This document shows positions 31,595 to 41,408 of a stretch of 64,000 bases of DNA, piece by piece; the stretch's first letter is position 1, and every line of letters starts with the position of its first letter. The stretch spans positions 45,402,307-45,466,306 of the forward strand of contig CM047426.1 in the NCBI GenBank assembly GCA_026168455.1, read 5' to 3'. A program made the position numbers and the translations under genes. This DNA is from Theocolax elegans (taxonomy: Eukaryota > Arthropoda > Insecta > Hymenoptera > Cerocephalidae). The notes beneath the pieces are model-generated. The model had not been told where the DNA came from. It saw only the letters and a program-made list of their open reading frames with translations, and made no database searches.

Positions 31595-32068
31595 AACCGA
31601 CACGGTGACGGAGTGGCGGAAGCGCACCTCGGCCGGTCATGAAAGTTAAGCAGCACCGAGCGCGGTTGACACTTGGATGGGTGACCGTTCTCGGACTTAG
31701 CTTAAATGATCGGTTAGGTGTTTTTTCACATTACACAACGTGAGCGGGAGGTGTGAGACATTCGGTTTCGGTGTTAAAGTCTACGCAATGTGACCTTGCC
31801 ATCCAAACAGAATTGTTCTCGAATGCACCGCCCTTCTCGGAGGAGGTTTTCCTACTAGGCATTTATCCCACGGGGTTTGGCCACAGGTTTTCCCTCTCTC
31901 CACGGGCATAACCCCGGGCGAATGCGAGAAGGTGGGGTAACGGGGGGAAAATTGGAAAGAAAAAACAAAAACAGGAATAAATAAAGGTGTAGCGAATACG
32001 TACGTAAAAACCCGAAAAAGGGTATACGTGGAACCTACCAAAAAATTTAAAAAAAAAAAAAAATATAT
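31595..32068 (+). mobile_element. 5S-rRNA-derived SINE, copy 2, with 17-bp target duplication
   Basis: 474-bp SINE beginning AACCGACACGGTGACGGAG. The head carries a 5S-type internal promoter (GTTAAGCAGCACCGAGCGCG then CACTTGGATGGGTGACCG), followed by an unrelated body and an A-rich tail. A perfect 17-bp direct repeat ATATATATTTCTGTTAT flanks it (31578-31594 and 32069-32085), the signature of target-primed insertion. It interrupts the Polinton polymerase. Copy 1 is at 19058-19493 (-). The 5' start is the same in both copies, so this is a defined unit, not a stray 5S pseudogene. Confidence 0.85.
31643..31690 (+). promoter_or_regulatory. 5S-type internal RNA polymerase III promoter in the SINE
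   Basis: GTTAAGCAGCACCGAGCGCG, GTTGACACTTGGATGGG and TGACCG correspond in order and spacing to box A, intermediate element and box C of 5S rRNA genes. Presence is read from sequence; activity is inferred. Confidence 0.6.
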
Positions 32069-32695
32069 ATATATATTTCTGTTATGCGTACCCAAAAATT
32101 TACGGTCCGCAATGGAATGGTGATTGCATTCATTTGCATTATTTTCTTCGCAGCCAAATCTACATAGTGCAAAGAGCAAGCGACCATGCATTTTAAGGGC
32201 TAAAACTGGTAAGTAAAAATCGCGTGGAGGTACAATTTAAAGCTCAACCCGAGGAAGATTGTTCCAGCCGCTCCCAGTCAAAGCGCGACACTCTTCACCG
32301 ATAAAAATGCGTAGATGGCCAACAGGGTATTTTCCCCTTTTGCACATATAAGGGTAAAGTAAACAAACGTCAGTGTGTTTTATTTTTTCATTTTTGGTAA
32401 TTTCATAATGCGATACAAAAGTTTCTGTTCGACCTCCGAAAAATGCATCGCGTGGATTAAGAATTAATTTATGTATCAACGGGTGTGTTTTAAGATAAGT
32501 AAAAATATTCGGATTCGATCGTTTTAGTTTGTCAAATTTACATTCCCAAATGTTATTATACATTATCTAAACAAGGGTATATATATCAGACGTCCCATTT
32601 ACCCTCTTGGATGTTCTTTATTCGCATCCGATCTTACCCTCGACATGTCAACGCATTTTTTATCACAATGGAGTCTTGTATGATCAGGTGCCTTG

Positions 32696-32809
32696 CGCAT
32701 TGAAGTACGATTCGAACAAACTTTAACGGAATTCATAAATTGTATCGTTTATGCAGAGTTTCTACAAATAGATTCCAACCGTCAAATTTTAACAGACTTT
32801 AACGCGTAA
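32696..32809 (+). pseudogene. Probable Polinton major capsid protein, C-terminal remnant
   Basis: A 37-codon frame, RIEVRFEQTLTEFINCIVYA then EFLQIDSNRQILTDFNA and stop, resembling the VRF...VxVYAEFxxxxxIDxNRxV ending of Polinton double-jelly-roll capsid proteins as I know them. Upstream sequence (32.57-32.69 kb) is not clearly in frame. Assignment is by resemblance of a short segment. Confidence 0.4.
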
Positions 32810-32979
32810 ATCATTCGTTCGAGTATACATCTATCAATTTGGTCTTTACATCGTTAGAGCATGAATGAGTGGAAGGGAAAACCTCTACAAAATACCGATG
32901 TAGGTTTTTCGAATTTCAGTTTGCTTTTCAGTCTCCGTTCTCGCGATAGCTCGTCTTGAAAAAGAGGACATCGGTAATC

Positions 32980-33730
32980 ATGGATTACATTATAGATATG
33001 CAAGGTCTAAGAGACAAGCACAATAAATTTTTTCCAAAAGAAATTGCTATAGTCCCTCTTCTAGGTCACATTATTGGTAATTAGATAGTAATGTTACCTC
33101 GGTATTACGAAGAATTGCCATGCAATGTGAGATTTACACACAATTTCGTTACGGCCTGACTTCATGGGACAACATGGTTTGATGGTGATATTACATTACG
33201 CAAATTACATGTGTACTTTTATGGTATCGTGAGAAACACATCAAAAATATACGTGAAAGAAAGTGAAAAAGCTCTACATCTCGAATATCTGTTGGCTCGA
33301 AGAATTGTATATATTGACGACTATACCAAATAAATTTTCAGTGATTTACATAAAAGTGTTCGACTGTTAGTACAAATGCATTCTACATGCAAGTATGCAA
33401 GACAAGTATAAACCGTTGCAGTGCGATGTGCAGAGAGCAAACTTATTAAAGGTATGGCCTTATTCACAACTGTCGGAGCAAGATCGAAAAATTTTCCCTC
33501 AAAATAGTTCTGCAACAATTTACGATAGTCTGCAAAAACGCTTATGGAGATATGCTAGAGATAATGATACCGATTCAACAGCTCCAATCTTTGACGACGA
33601 CACTACAAGTGTCGATAATTATTTTTTCGATAATGAGAAATCCATTGAAGAAAATACAGAAAAAGAAGACAATAATCAATACAATGTAGATTACGAGAGT
33701 ACTGATTCCACATTTTACTGCATATTTTAG
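32980..33730 (+). pseudogene. Polinton-associated ORF, unrecognised (possible exonuclease-like fold)
   Basis: Starts MDYIIDMQGLRDKHNKFFPK at 32980, then EIAIVPLLGH, a stop near 33082, GDITLRKLHVYF and VYVKESEKALHL-type sequence near 33.25 kb, VRLLVQMHSTCKYAR near 33.36 kb and, after a shift, a final open frame (33395-33730) with an acidic tail. The D-x-Q/E-G start and KEIAIV block resemble a protein common in insect Polinton neighbourhoods; a DnaQ-type exonuclease identity would be a guess. At least two stops and one frameshift. Confidence 0.45.
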
Positions 33731-33825
33731 TCTAAATATTCGTATTTGGGGATTTTCGGGGCCGTTGATTACAAAAATAGCTAATAGCTTTGGAAAATTG
33801 AACGCAAATCTAATATCGGTTTTCG

Positions 33826-34020
33826 GGATCACGAATCTAAGGTTAGATTTGAAAAAAATGGAAATGGCAGAAAATGGACTCTCACTCAGCGTTACCCAGA
33901 ACTAATGACATGGACGTCAAGAGTTTCTTTTTTTCGTATTTTTTGTTTTTTTTTTATTTTTTATTTTTTTTTTTGGAAAAAAGGAAAAAATATGTATTCT
34001 TAGATTCGTGATCAGCGACC
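33826..34020. repeat. Imperfect inverted repeat near the right Polinton border
   Basis: GGGATCACGAATCTAAG at about 33825 is matched in inverse by CTTAGATTCGTGATC at about 34000, about 160 bp apart and separated by T-rich runs. It could be part of a terminal repeat of the Polinton or a separate small element. Confidence 0.5.
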
Positions 34021-34146
34021 CCAAAACATCTGAATACAAAAATTCAGGTCAAAATATGCAGTACTAAAAAGCATGACTCAAAGGGTTAACTAATTAGTAA
34101 GAGAGATTGATTGATTGATTGATTGAGCTTTATTTTTGGCCTTTAT

Positions 34147-34160
34147 GGGGTAGAAACCCC
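34147..34160 (-). promoter_or_regulatory. Conserved LINE 3'-terminal hairpin
   Basis: Minus-strand GGGGTTTCTACCCC, identical to the 14-mers at 6377 and 9117, followed by an AATAAAG signal and a TCAA repeat tail. Confidence 0.7.
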
Positions 34161-34470
34161 GTAGGTACTATTTGCGATAAAATACAAAGTAATAAAATCT
34201 TAAAACTCTATAAAAATAAAATTGTAAAGATGATAAAAACAGTAAAACTATGGAAGAAAATAAAATATGTACAAAATCAATAAATAAATACTTAAAACTA
34301 AATAACAAAAATTAAACGCTGACAAAATACAACGCTCTTATACTTTAAATTAAAAAAGATAAACAAACGAAGTTAAAAATCGTGTACATTCCGTAATGAA
34401 ATAAATAAAATAAACTTATAATTAAAGTTGTACTATGCACATAATAGCAATGCTTAGCATAAATACGCGA

Positions 34471-37345
34471 CTATGCAGCTTCGTCCAGGTGAGGGATGGG
34501 CCGCGGTATCAAACTCTCATTCAAGACCCGCGAAGACCAGGCTATTTGGTCGAGCCCAAACAGATGATTAAATTGTGAGATTTTGAACTTGTCCATGCAT
34601 GATGGATTCAAAGTGATGGATGGAAATTGATTTAGAATGCGGGTGGAGATGATAACAAATGATTTATTTAAAGCTTCTGAGAGTGGTGGAAGATACATGA
34701 GTTATTTGGGTGGATGACGAGAGGAGGAGCGGGGATTTTGGCCAGGAGTATTGAGTTTAGTGAAATAGTTAGCCAGATATGCTGGTGAATTGTGAGCAAT
34801 AATGTTATAGGCCAGGGAACCAATGAGATATGAGCGTCTGGACTCGACCGACAGCCATTTTAAACCCAGGCTAAACAGGGTGACGTGGTCACGTTTCGCT
34901 ATGTTGCCCCATACAAATCTCACAGGAGCATCTAACAGCCTCTGGAGTTTCAGGTTCTTAGATTGATCTACGTCATTGTAGACCGCACACGCATAGTCAA
35001 AGTGGGGAAATATAAGCGCCTCAACCAGATTCTTGCGGAGCTTCACCGATCATGCTTTATTTTAATATCGTAGAGAACGCAAAACCCCGTGAACATGCCT
35101 AGAGATTGTCATGATTTGCTTAGACCAGTCGAGGCTGGGAGTGATCAATAATCCCAACGGTTTTACCGCGTTTTCATAGTCCAAAAAATCATCGCATAGT
35201 TTAACTCTCGGAGCAGTGTTCAGGTTGATACGCGATATAAACACCTGACTGCCCAGGATCATAATTTTCGTCTTTTTTACATTCAATGAAAGACCGTTTT
35301 CCAATGCCCAATTTGCTATCGCGTTCGCATCGTGAGATACGCCTTGAACACCAATGTCAATGTCGGATGGGAAAAACGAATGATAGACCATAACGGCCTG
35401 TGTGCGGCCCACAAGATATCTATAAAACCAATTGAGTACTGTGTCTGTGCAGCCGATGTCACCCAACTTGCGGATAAGTTGATCGTGAGGAACTGTATCA
35501 AAGGCTTTGGAGAAATCGAACAAGACTAATATCGTGATCATTCTAAAGTCAATAGCTCTTCTTACGTCATCCAGTACCCCCAGAAGAGCTGATTGAGTAC
35601 TGTGGCCCTTTCTAAAACCCGATTGCCTGTCAGATAACAAATGATTAAATTCAAGGTACTCAACCAGCTGATCATGCACCAATCTCTACAACACCTTTGA
35701 GATCTCTCAAAGTTTTGCAATCGGTCTCGTATCTGAGCATGACTCCATCCTGCTCGACTTCGCCAACGGAAATAGTATGACCCTTTTCCAGCAATCGGGG
35801 AACCATCCAGCAGAAAGCATACCATTAAAAAGTTCTGTTAAGGGTAAAGTGATTTGAGGTTCCAACAATTTCAGCATTTTCATTGAAATGTCATCAACAT
35901 CCGATGCCTTGAAAGAAGCTAACTATGATCCGCTGTTTTTTTAGCTGACACCGGTAGGAAAGTGAAAGAGGGAGATGAGGGGAAATGACATAAATTAGAT
36001 AGGATAGATGCAAAAGAATGAATAGTGAGTGGTGGGGTGCGGTTAGATATGGATGCGTAGTGAGTGTTAAGTTGATGGGCTGAAAAATGTTTTAATGGCG
36101 ATGGATTAGACTTTGATCCAAGACCCATATTTCTGAGAAGTTTCCAGGACTTGGCAGGTTCCTTCTCATTATTGAGCTTCACTTGCAAATAGTGAAATTT
36201 GCTGGAATTGATGGTATTTTTAGCCCTATTCCTCAATAATTTATAGGCGTTGTAGTCTGTGAAAGAGCCCGAATTGCGAAATTGTTTAAAAGCAGCATTT
36301 TTGGCCTTAATATTAGCCCTTATCTTCTGTGTAGCCCATGGCTTGTGCTTGATTTTGACTGTGACAAGTTTAGATGGAGCAATGATATTGAACGTAGAAA
36401 TGATCGAACTACTGAGAAAAGATAATGAGGATAAAAGGGTGACGAAATGATTAGATGAAAGCGAACCTATACGAGTGAGCTGGTCAGGCCAGGCAGGTGA
36501 AAGCGAATCAGTGACGGATAGAGATGGAAGTAATGAAGTATGCATTGATTTATCAATAAATGAAGTATAGGTGGTAGCAAGATGATGAAGGTTGATCTTT
36601 TCCAAGTCTCTTTTCCAGAATTTTTTAATATCAGCCTGTAAATTATTAATCGTTAGGGAGATGCTAATAGCATCATGCCCCGCCGCGAAGGGTGAAGTAG
36701 ACTTTGTGTAAACAAAATTGGGTACTGGTTCACGAACTAAGAAAAGATCTAACCAGGTACGAGAGGATCCCGTCGATAACACTGCATGCTGTGTCGGTTC
36801 GGATGGAATTAGGAAGAGGCCCAGAGCTACCATACTCCCTCTCAACATATTCGCTGCAACACTGGATGATGACATGTCGATATTGAGATCGCCAGTGATA
36901 ATGACATGATTATAGTTAGGGAGTATGTCAGCAAGAGTATCGAATAATTCCATTGGATAAGCAGCAGAAGGCCTGCGATAAACCACTACCAACGCCAGCG
37001 CACCTTCCTGTTCACTATACGTAGAACAAGGAATTCGGGAGCGTTCGAGAAGACAGGGTTGGAGTGAGCTATGATGTTAACAGGAAACTCGTCGCGAACA
37101 TAAGCCGCCACACCACTACCCTCCTTACCTACACGATCCAACCGATAAAGAGCATAACCAGGTGAATTAAGGATTTCAGAAGAATCGCTTTTGGTAAGAA
37201 AGGTTTCCGTGACAGCAGCCATCGTGTGATTCTGGAAAAACTATTGCTTCGATAGATGAAAAGTGAGTCTTTAAGCGATTAATATTAGTATGAAAAATGG
37301 AAAATGTATTGGATGAATTGATGTTTTGACCCGACCAGTCCTGTC
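34471..37345 (-). pseudogene. LINE copy 3 ORF2, catalytic palm deleted
   Basis: Begins next to the ORF1 stop with NINRLKTHFSSIEAIV, then AAVTETFLTKSDSSEIL, YRLDRVGKEGSGVAAYVRDE, ITGDLNIDM, SSRTWLDLFLV and AAGHDAISISL (endonuclease), then the KHKPWATQKIRANIK linker. After frameshifts at 35.7-35.9 kb the RT shows RQSGFRKGHSTQSALLGVLD and LFDFSKAFDTVPHDQL (motif A). It then jumps from YLVGRTQAV directly to VYHSFFPSD, so PQGS and YADD are missing (about 55 residues relative to copy 1). The tail has FPHFDYACAVYND and RFVWGNIAKRDHV and ends LIPRPIPHLDEAA. Frameshifts also near 35.05 and 34.70 kb. Confidence 0.8.
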
Positions 37346-37640
37346 TTATGTAGTATGAGTTGAGAGAGGAAGAATATTATTGATGTCGGCCTCAGAAGTC
37401 ACACGTATGAGAGGACCATCCCTCACCTTTCGCGCAAATACACTTAAATTAATTACGATAGGCCTCGCATAGCCTAGTTCTCTACATTTATGAGTCACTG
37501 CCTGCTAAATGTCAAAGACAGGTTTGGGCCAAAGTGGCCGAATGAATAGTAGATTATCACCTCCCTCCCCAAAAACTTTTAACGCTGATTGCCCCTTTAA
37601 CAGATATACCCTATCGATAACTATATTTTGAGCTGTAGCC
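37346..37640 (-). pseudogene. LINE copy 3 ORF1, C-terminal fragment
   Basis: Minus-strand frame with YLLKGQSALKVFGEGGDNLL, FIRPLWPKPVF, an in-frame stop near 37.5 kb, ELGYARPIVINLSVFARKV and the stop at 37346-37348. It matches the C-terminal domain of ORF1 in copies 1 and 2; the zinc finger and coiled coil are absent because the copy is 5'-truncated. Confidence 0.75.
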
Positions 37641-38561
37641 AATGACAGTCAGAAGACAATACCTCGGTTGCGCGGTTGAGCCGGTGTTTCGCCCTCTGTA
37701 GTTGGTTTTGCTTGCGGCAGCCAAGGTCGAGTTTCAGTCACTTGTTTTGTCATCAACGGCAGCTTAATGGTGTTAAGTATTTTATCGACAATGGCAATGT
37801 CAGACATAGACGACGACAAAGGCAATCCCGTGGCTTATACCTCACACGTGTCTCTCATGGTGTTGTCACGTCCAGACTTGTACCAACTACTAGGACTAGC
37901 CTTACGTCTCCGGGAGTAGCGAGCGAAGTTATTTTGAGAGTAGAGATGTAGGATATAATATGGGATAAATAAAATAATATATGTTTTATTTCGTATTAAT
38001 CATGCATTATTTATTTAAATATAGTATGCTGTTTTCTTTTAAATGAACACATGTAACTAAATTCTTACAGCTTTTTAATGGGCAAAAACACATAAAATCA
38101 CACTATTTTATTAACAATTGCATAAATTTATTTAAGTCAAATAACGATTTTAATTTTGATTAAATAAACAAGTGTGCGGCGAACACGTTAGCACATTATA
38201 GAATAAAATATTCACAAGGTCATATTATTATAAACATAATTAATTAATAATCGAAATAAAAATTATTATAAATAAATGCAGATTAAATTAAAAATTGTTG
38301 TCGTTTAAAACATGAATTATAGTTAATAAATTGCAATTCAAACCGTGAATATTGCAAATAAAATGCAATGCAACGAATAATTATTATAAATAAATTGTAG
38401 TATCAAATAATAATTGTTTTAAGAGAAAACGGTTGGTTCAGCAATCGAAATAACATAAAATATCAGGTTTGCCTTTACGAATAATACAAGCGTATAGATA
38501 GCCGAAAAGAATATACCTTAAGTACCCAAATATATAGATATATATATATATATATATATAT
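37641..38561. other. Spacer: GC-richer 0.3 kb then AT-rich
   Basis: 37641-37950 is more GC-rich with a 91-codon + frame (37676-37951) of no recognised family; 37950-38561 is AT-rich and ends in a TA microsatellite where the foldback element is inserted. No gene supported. Confidence 0.4.
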
Positions 38562-40214
38562 GGGTGGTTCTCTATGACATCGAAGATGAAAAAAATAAAT
38601 ATTGCTATAACTGTGGCAATATGTTTCAGAGGTATCCAGTAGTTCTCCTGAATTTTTTCAGATTTTTTCTGGGCCATTATTTTAAGTTACAGAGAGTCAA
38701 AGTTGACATTTTAGCACTTTTTTGCATTATATGCCCATTTTCATGAATTTTTAGCTCCCAGGGGATGCATTTTTCACTAAAAACATAAGTATGACTTTTT
38801 TTGTAAAATTTTCCGAACTTTTCATTAAAAATACTTTTAAAGACATAAATGTATGCTGTCACACCCTTGTAAGCCATTTAAACCTTAAATAGTGAATATC
38901 AGCAATTCTGCTCCGGACTCTGGTAACCTAATACTGTCTAAAAGATGTCTTTTTATAGTCAGAAACTGCCTAAAAATTTCCAGAGTGGGTCTAAATCATT
39001 ATGATCACTTATGGTCAAAATATCCGGGAAAAGTGCCCGAAATATTAATAGAAATGTATATTTGTTGCCTTATAACGATGAATCTATTAGCATGATCATT
39101 GCAAAAAAATTTGTGCACTTACCTTGGAGTGGTAGAAAAGTATCTTCACTTGTTTCAGTATTCATCTAATCCCCTGTACGCTGCTAAAAATACAAATATT
39201 ATTATACAAATGTAAAAAATTAATTTTTAAACATTTATAATGCTGAATTTTTAGTTTTTCATTCCTTACAAGAATTATAATACTAATCTGAAGATTACTA
39301 TAAATATATAAACATCATTATTACAATAACTGAATATACGTATTTAATACAAAAGATATATAAATAAATCAGATATATAATTATAATGAATAATATGATA
39401 ACGTGACAGTGACAAGTTTGTGAAATCTAAACAATGTATTGCTAAATAATAATAATAATAATGTTGATACTTTTGTAGTAATCCTTCAGATTAGTATTAT
39501 AATTCTTGTAAGGGATGTAAAACTAAAAATCCAGCATTATAAATGTTTAAAAAATAATTTTTTATAATTTTATAATAATATTTGTATTTTTAGCAGCTTA
39601 CAGGTGATTAGATGGATACTGAAACAAGTGGAGTACTTTTCTACCATTCCAAGGTAAGTGCATAAATTTTTTTGCAATGATCGTGCTAATAGATTCGTCG
39701 TTATAAGGCAACAAATATACATTTCTATTAATATTTCGGGCACTTTTCCCGGATATTTTGACCATAAGTGATCTTAATGATTTAGACCCACTCTGGAAAT
39801 TTTTAGGCAGTTTCTGACTATAAAAAGACATCTTTTAGACAGTATTAGGTTACCAGAGTCCGGAGCAGAATTGCTGATTTTCACTATTTAACGTTTAAAT
39901 GGCTTACAAGAGTGTGACAGCATACATTTATGTCTTTAAAAGTATTTTTAATGAATAGTTCGGAAAATTTTACAAAAAAAGTCATACTTATGTTTTTAGT
40001 GAAAAATGCATTCCCTGGGAGCTAAAAATTCATGAAAATGGGCATATAATGCAAAAAAGTGCTAAAATGTCAACTTTGACTCTCTGTAACTTAAAATAAT
40101 GGCCCAGAAAAAATCTGAAAAAATTCAGGAGAACTACTGGATACCTCTGAAACATATTCCCACAGTTATAGCAATATTTATTTTTTTCATCTTCGATGTC
40201 ACAGAGAACCACCC
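38562..40214. mobile_element. Palindromic foldback element, copy B
   Basis: 1,653 bp with the same ends (GGGTGGTTCTCT and complement) and arms as copy A at 13143-14797. The central spacer is in the opposite orientation, so the two were inserted in opposite directions. Flanks are TATATA on both sides as in copy A. Arms differ from copy A by scattered substitutions, for example one that breaks the 66-codon arm ORF on the right side. Confidence 0.9.
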
Positions 40215-40283
40215 ATATATATGTGTGTGCGTATTCGGTGAGGAACGAAGGTGCGCCTCGAACGTGGATAGCGGTGTCAAATT

Positions 40284-40715
40284 TGTGACGTGTGATAAAC
40301 ACACGCACTAGTATTGCGTAAAATTATTTTATAAATTGTTAATATTATATAATAGTAATAAGGACGTAGTATATTAAGATAGCTTCGCGATAGACACGTG
40401 CCGTTAAACGCGAGTTCAACGACCGCGCTATAAATAGATTAGAGTCATTGACCGCCTCCCCACTACTGTGCCTACTCGACAGTTCATTGACCCCGTCCGG
40501 AGTGGAGGGACAGGCGTTATACGCATGCGCGCTCTCGTAGAATCGGGTATATAAGGCGCACCGAAACCACCAGTAGGCAGTCTGCAACTGGACGACAGAT
40601 CGGACTGGCCGTGAGCACACGACCAGCATCTTTCTCCGACCTAGTGCAGCAACCGTGGATACGTTCGTGAGCACACGTTCATAAACGCGGTTACCGTATA
40701 CCGTACCCGTGCAGA
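40284..40715 (+). mobile_element. Truncated LTR of family A
   Basis: Begins TGTGACGTGTGATAAACACA and follows the LTR at 12331 through the GCTTCGCGA block, the TATA context GGGTATATAAGGCGC (about 40550) and two CGTGAGCACACG units, then breaks off at about 40715 where a different, minus-strand LTR begins. Confidence 0.7.
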
Positions 40716-41396
40716 GCTTCGCCTTATGAAAACTTTAAATGAAAAATTAGGAGTGGCTGTGTCTCTTCTGGGTCCTCTTTATATACCCTAAAAATCTATG
40801 CATCTGTCCTTGTCTTACACTTTGCCTTATATGGAAATTGTGTAAGTAGTTCTCGATTTTTCTGTGCTTGCACCCGATTGGGTCGTTAGATGTGCGTGAT
40901 TAAAAATTATCGAATCCCGTGCATTTTCTGTATCGCTTCGTAGTTAATTCGGAGAATTTGCTGTCCCCCTTTTATTACTGCGACGTTACCCAAAGAACGG
41001 CTTAATTTATTACTTCCTTCTAATGCTCAAATTTTCTAGTCGATGTTTCCCATTGCCGGCTCTTCTCCGAGCATTGATTTTATAGTGCAGTACAAAAAAA
41101 ACTCTTGCGTAACCCTTCGTTTCGATCTCACTATCGGCGATCCTGCTTATATGCGTATTGGCTTTGAATAATATCTTCAACTCTACTCATCAGTCTCTTT
41201 TTCGTTTGAAACACTCGTAAAATAATCTGTTCCTTAGCTCTATAAATTATATTTTATATTACTGCATTTACTTAGAATCATTCTTTATCAACCTTATTTT
41301 GTTCATCTTCTACGCCGTATTTTTATTCTAAACTACGCAGTACTATTTACGAAAAATAATAATATAATTTTCGTCGGGACGCGACAACTCCCCCCC
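40716..41396 (-). mobile_element. 3' LTR of a Gypsy element (family B) on minus
   Basis: Minus strand starts TTGTCGCGTCCCGACGAAAA right after a purine tract, and includes a TATA context GGGTATATAAAGAGGACCC near 40780. The distal (R/U5) end is cut at about 40716. It fits the 3' LTR of the minus-strand Gypsy whose pol lies at 45.6-49.2 kb, but the intervening 4 kb is degraded, so the link is inferred. Confidence 0.6.
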
Positions 41397-41408
41397 TTTT
41401 TAAAAACG
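41392..41408 (-). promoter_or_regulatory. Polypurine tract of the Gypsy element
   Basis: Minus-strand AAAAAGGGGGGGAG immediately upstream of the LTR start TTGTCGCG, preceded by GACGAGGGCGTCGTTTTT. This arrangement is the usual plus-strand primer just before a 3' LTR. Confidence 0.65.

Larger units (their letters stand above)
29516..32563 (-). pseudogene. Polinton DNA polymerase B, C-terminal part (two insertions)
   Basis: Starts (minus) at WECKFDKLKRSNPNIFTYLK near 32.55 kb, then PRDAFFGGRTE, motif A region TDVCLLYPYM (usual DxxSLYP, Ser lost), YPVGHLRIFIGEECRAL; after a break PPRDFYLPVLALKMHGRL; then a SINE (31595-32068); then ITQFDDLQAKFF, LMLNSQRGKFGQR (motif B), IAAYTAAQARLELY, LLYCHTDSCIF (motif C, first Asp replaced by His) and LSGGMTDDW. 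The tail runs through frameshifts to 30.72 kb, is interrupted by the solo LTR, and ends FVPYGYKPC with the stop at 29516-29518. The first 130 bp duplicate the end of the + strand N-terminal half almost exactly. Confidence 0.75.
25330..34070. mobile_element. Decayed Polinton/Maverick (virus-like DNA transposon), internally inverted
   Basis: Region with remnants of Polinton genes: protein-primed DNA polymerase B (N-terminal part on + at 26.4-28.2 kb, C-terminal part on - at 32.56-29.52 kb), packaging ATPase (- 29.17-28.50 kb), a probable small virion-protein fragment, a capsid C-terminus (+ 32.7-32.8 kb) and a further ORF (+ 33.0-33.7 kb). No integrase is recognised and terminal inverted repeats are not confirmed, so the borders are approximate. 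A solo LTR and a SINE are inserted within the polymerase gene. All genes are frameshifted or truncated. Confidence 0.75.
34107..37640 (-). mobile_element. LINE copy 3 (5'-truncated, palm-deleted)
   Basis: Third member of the CR1-like family, minus strand: ORF1 C-terminus, ORF2, a 3' UTR with the family hairpin (34147-34160) and a TCAA-type tail (TTGA repeats at 34107-34127 on +). The element lacks the N-terminal part of ORF1 beyond about 37640 and has an internal deletion in the RT. Confidence 0.8.

Noticed and set aside
31600..31720. Functional 5S rRNA gene
   Set aside because: Only the internal-promoter region resembles 5S; the 5' and 3' parts do not, and the unit has a SINE layout.
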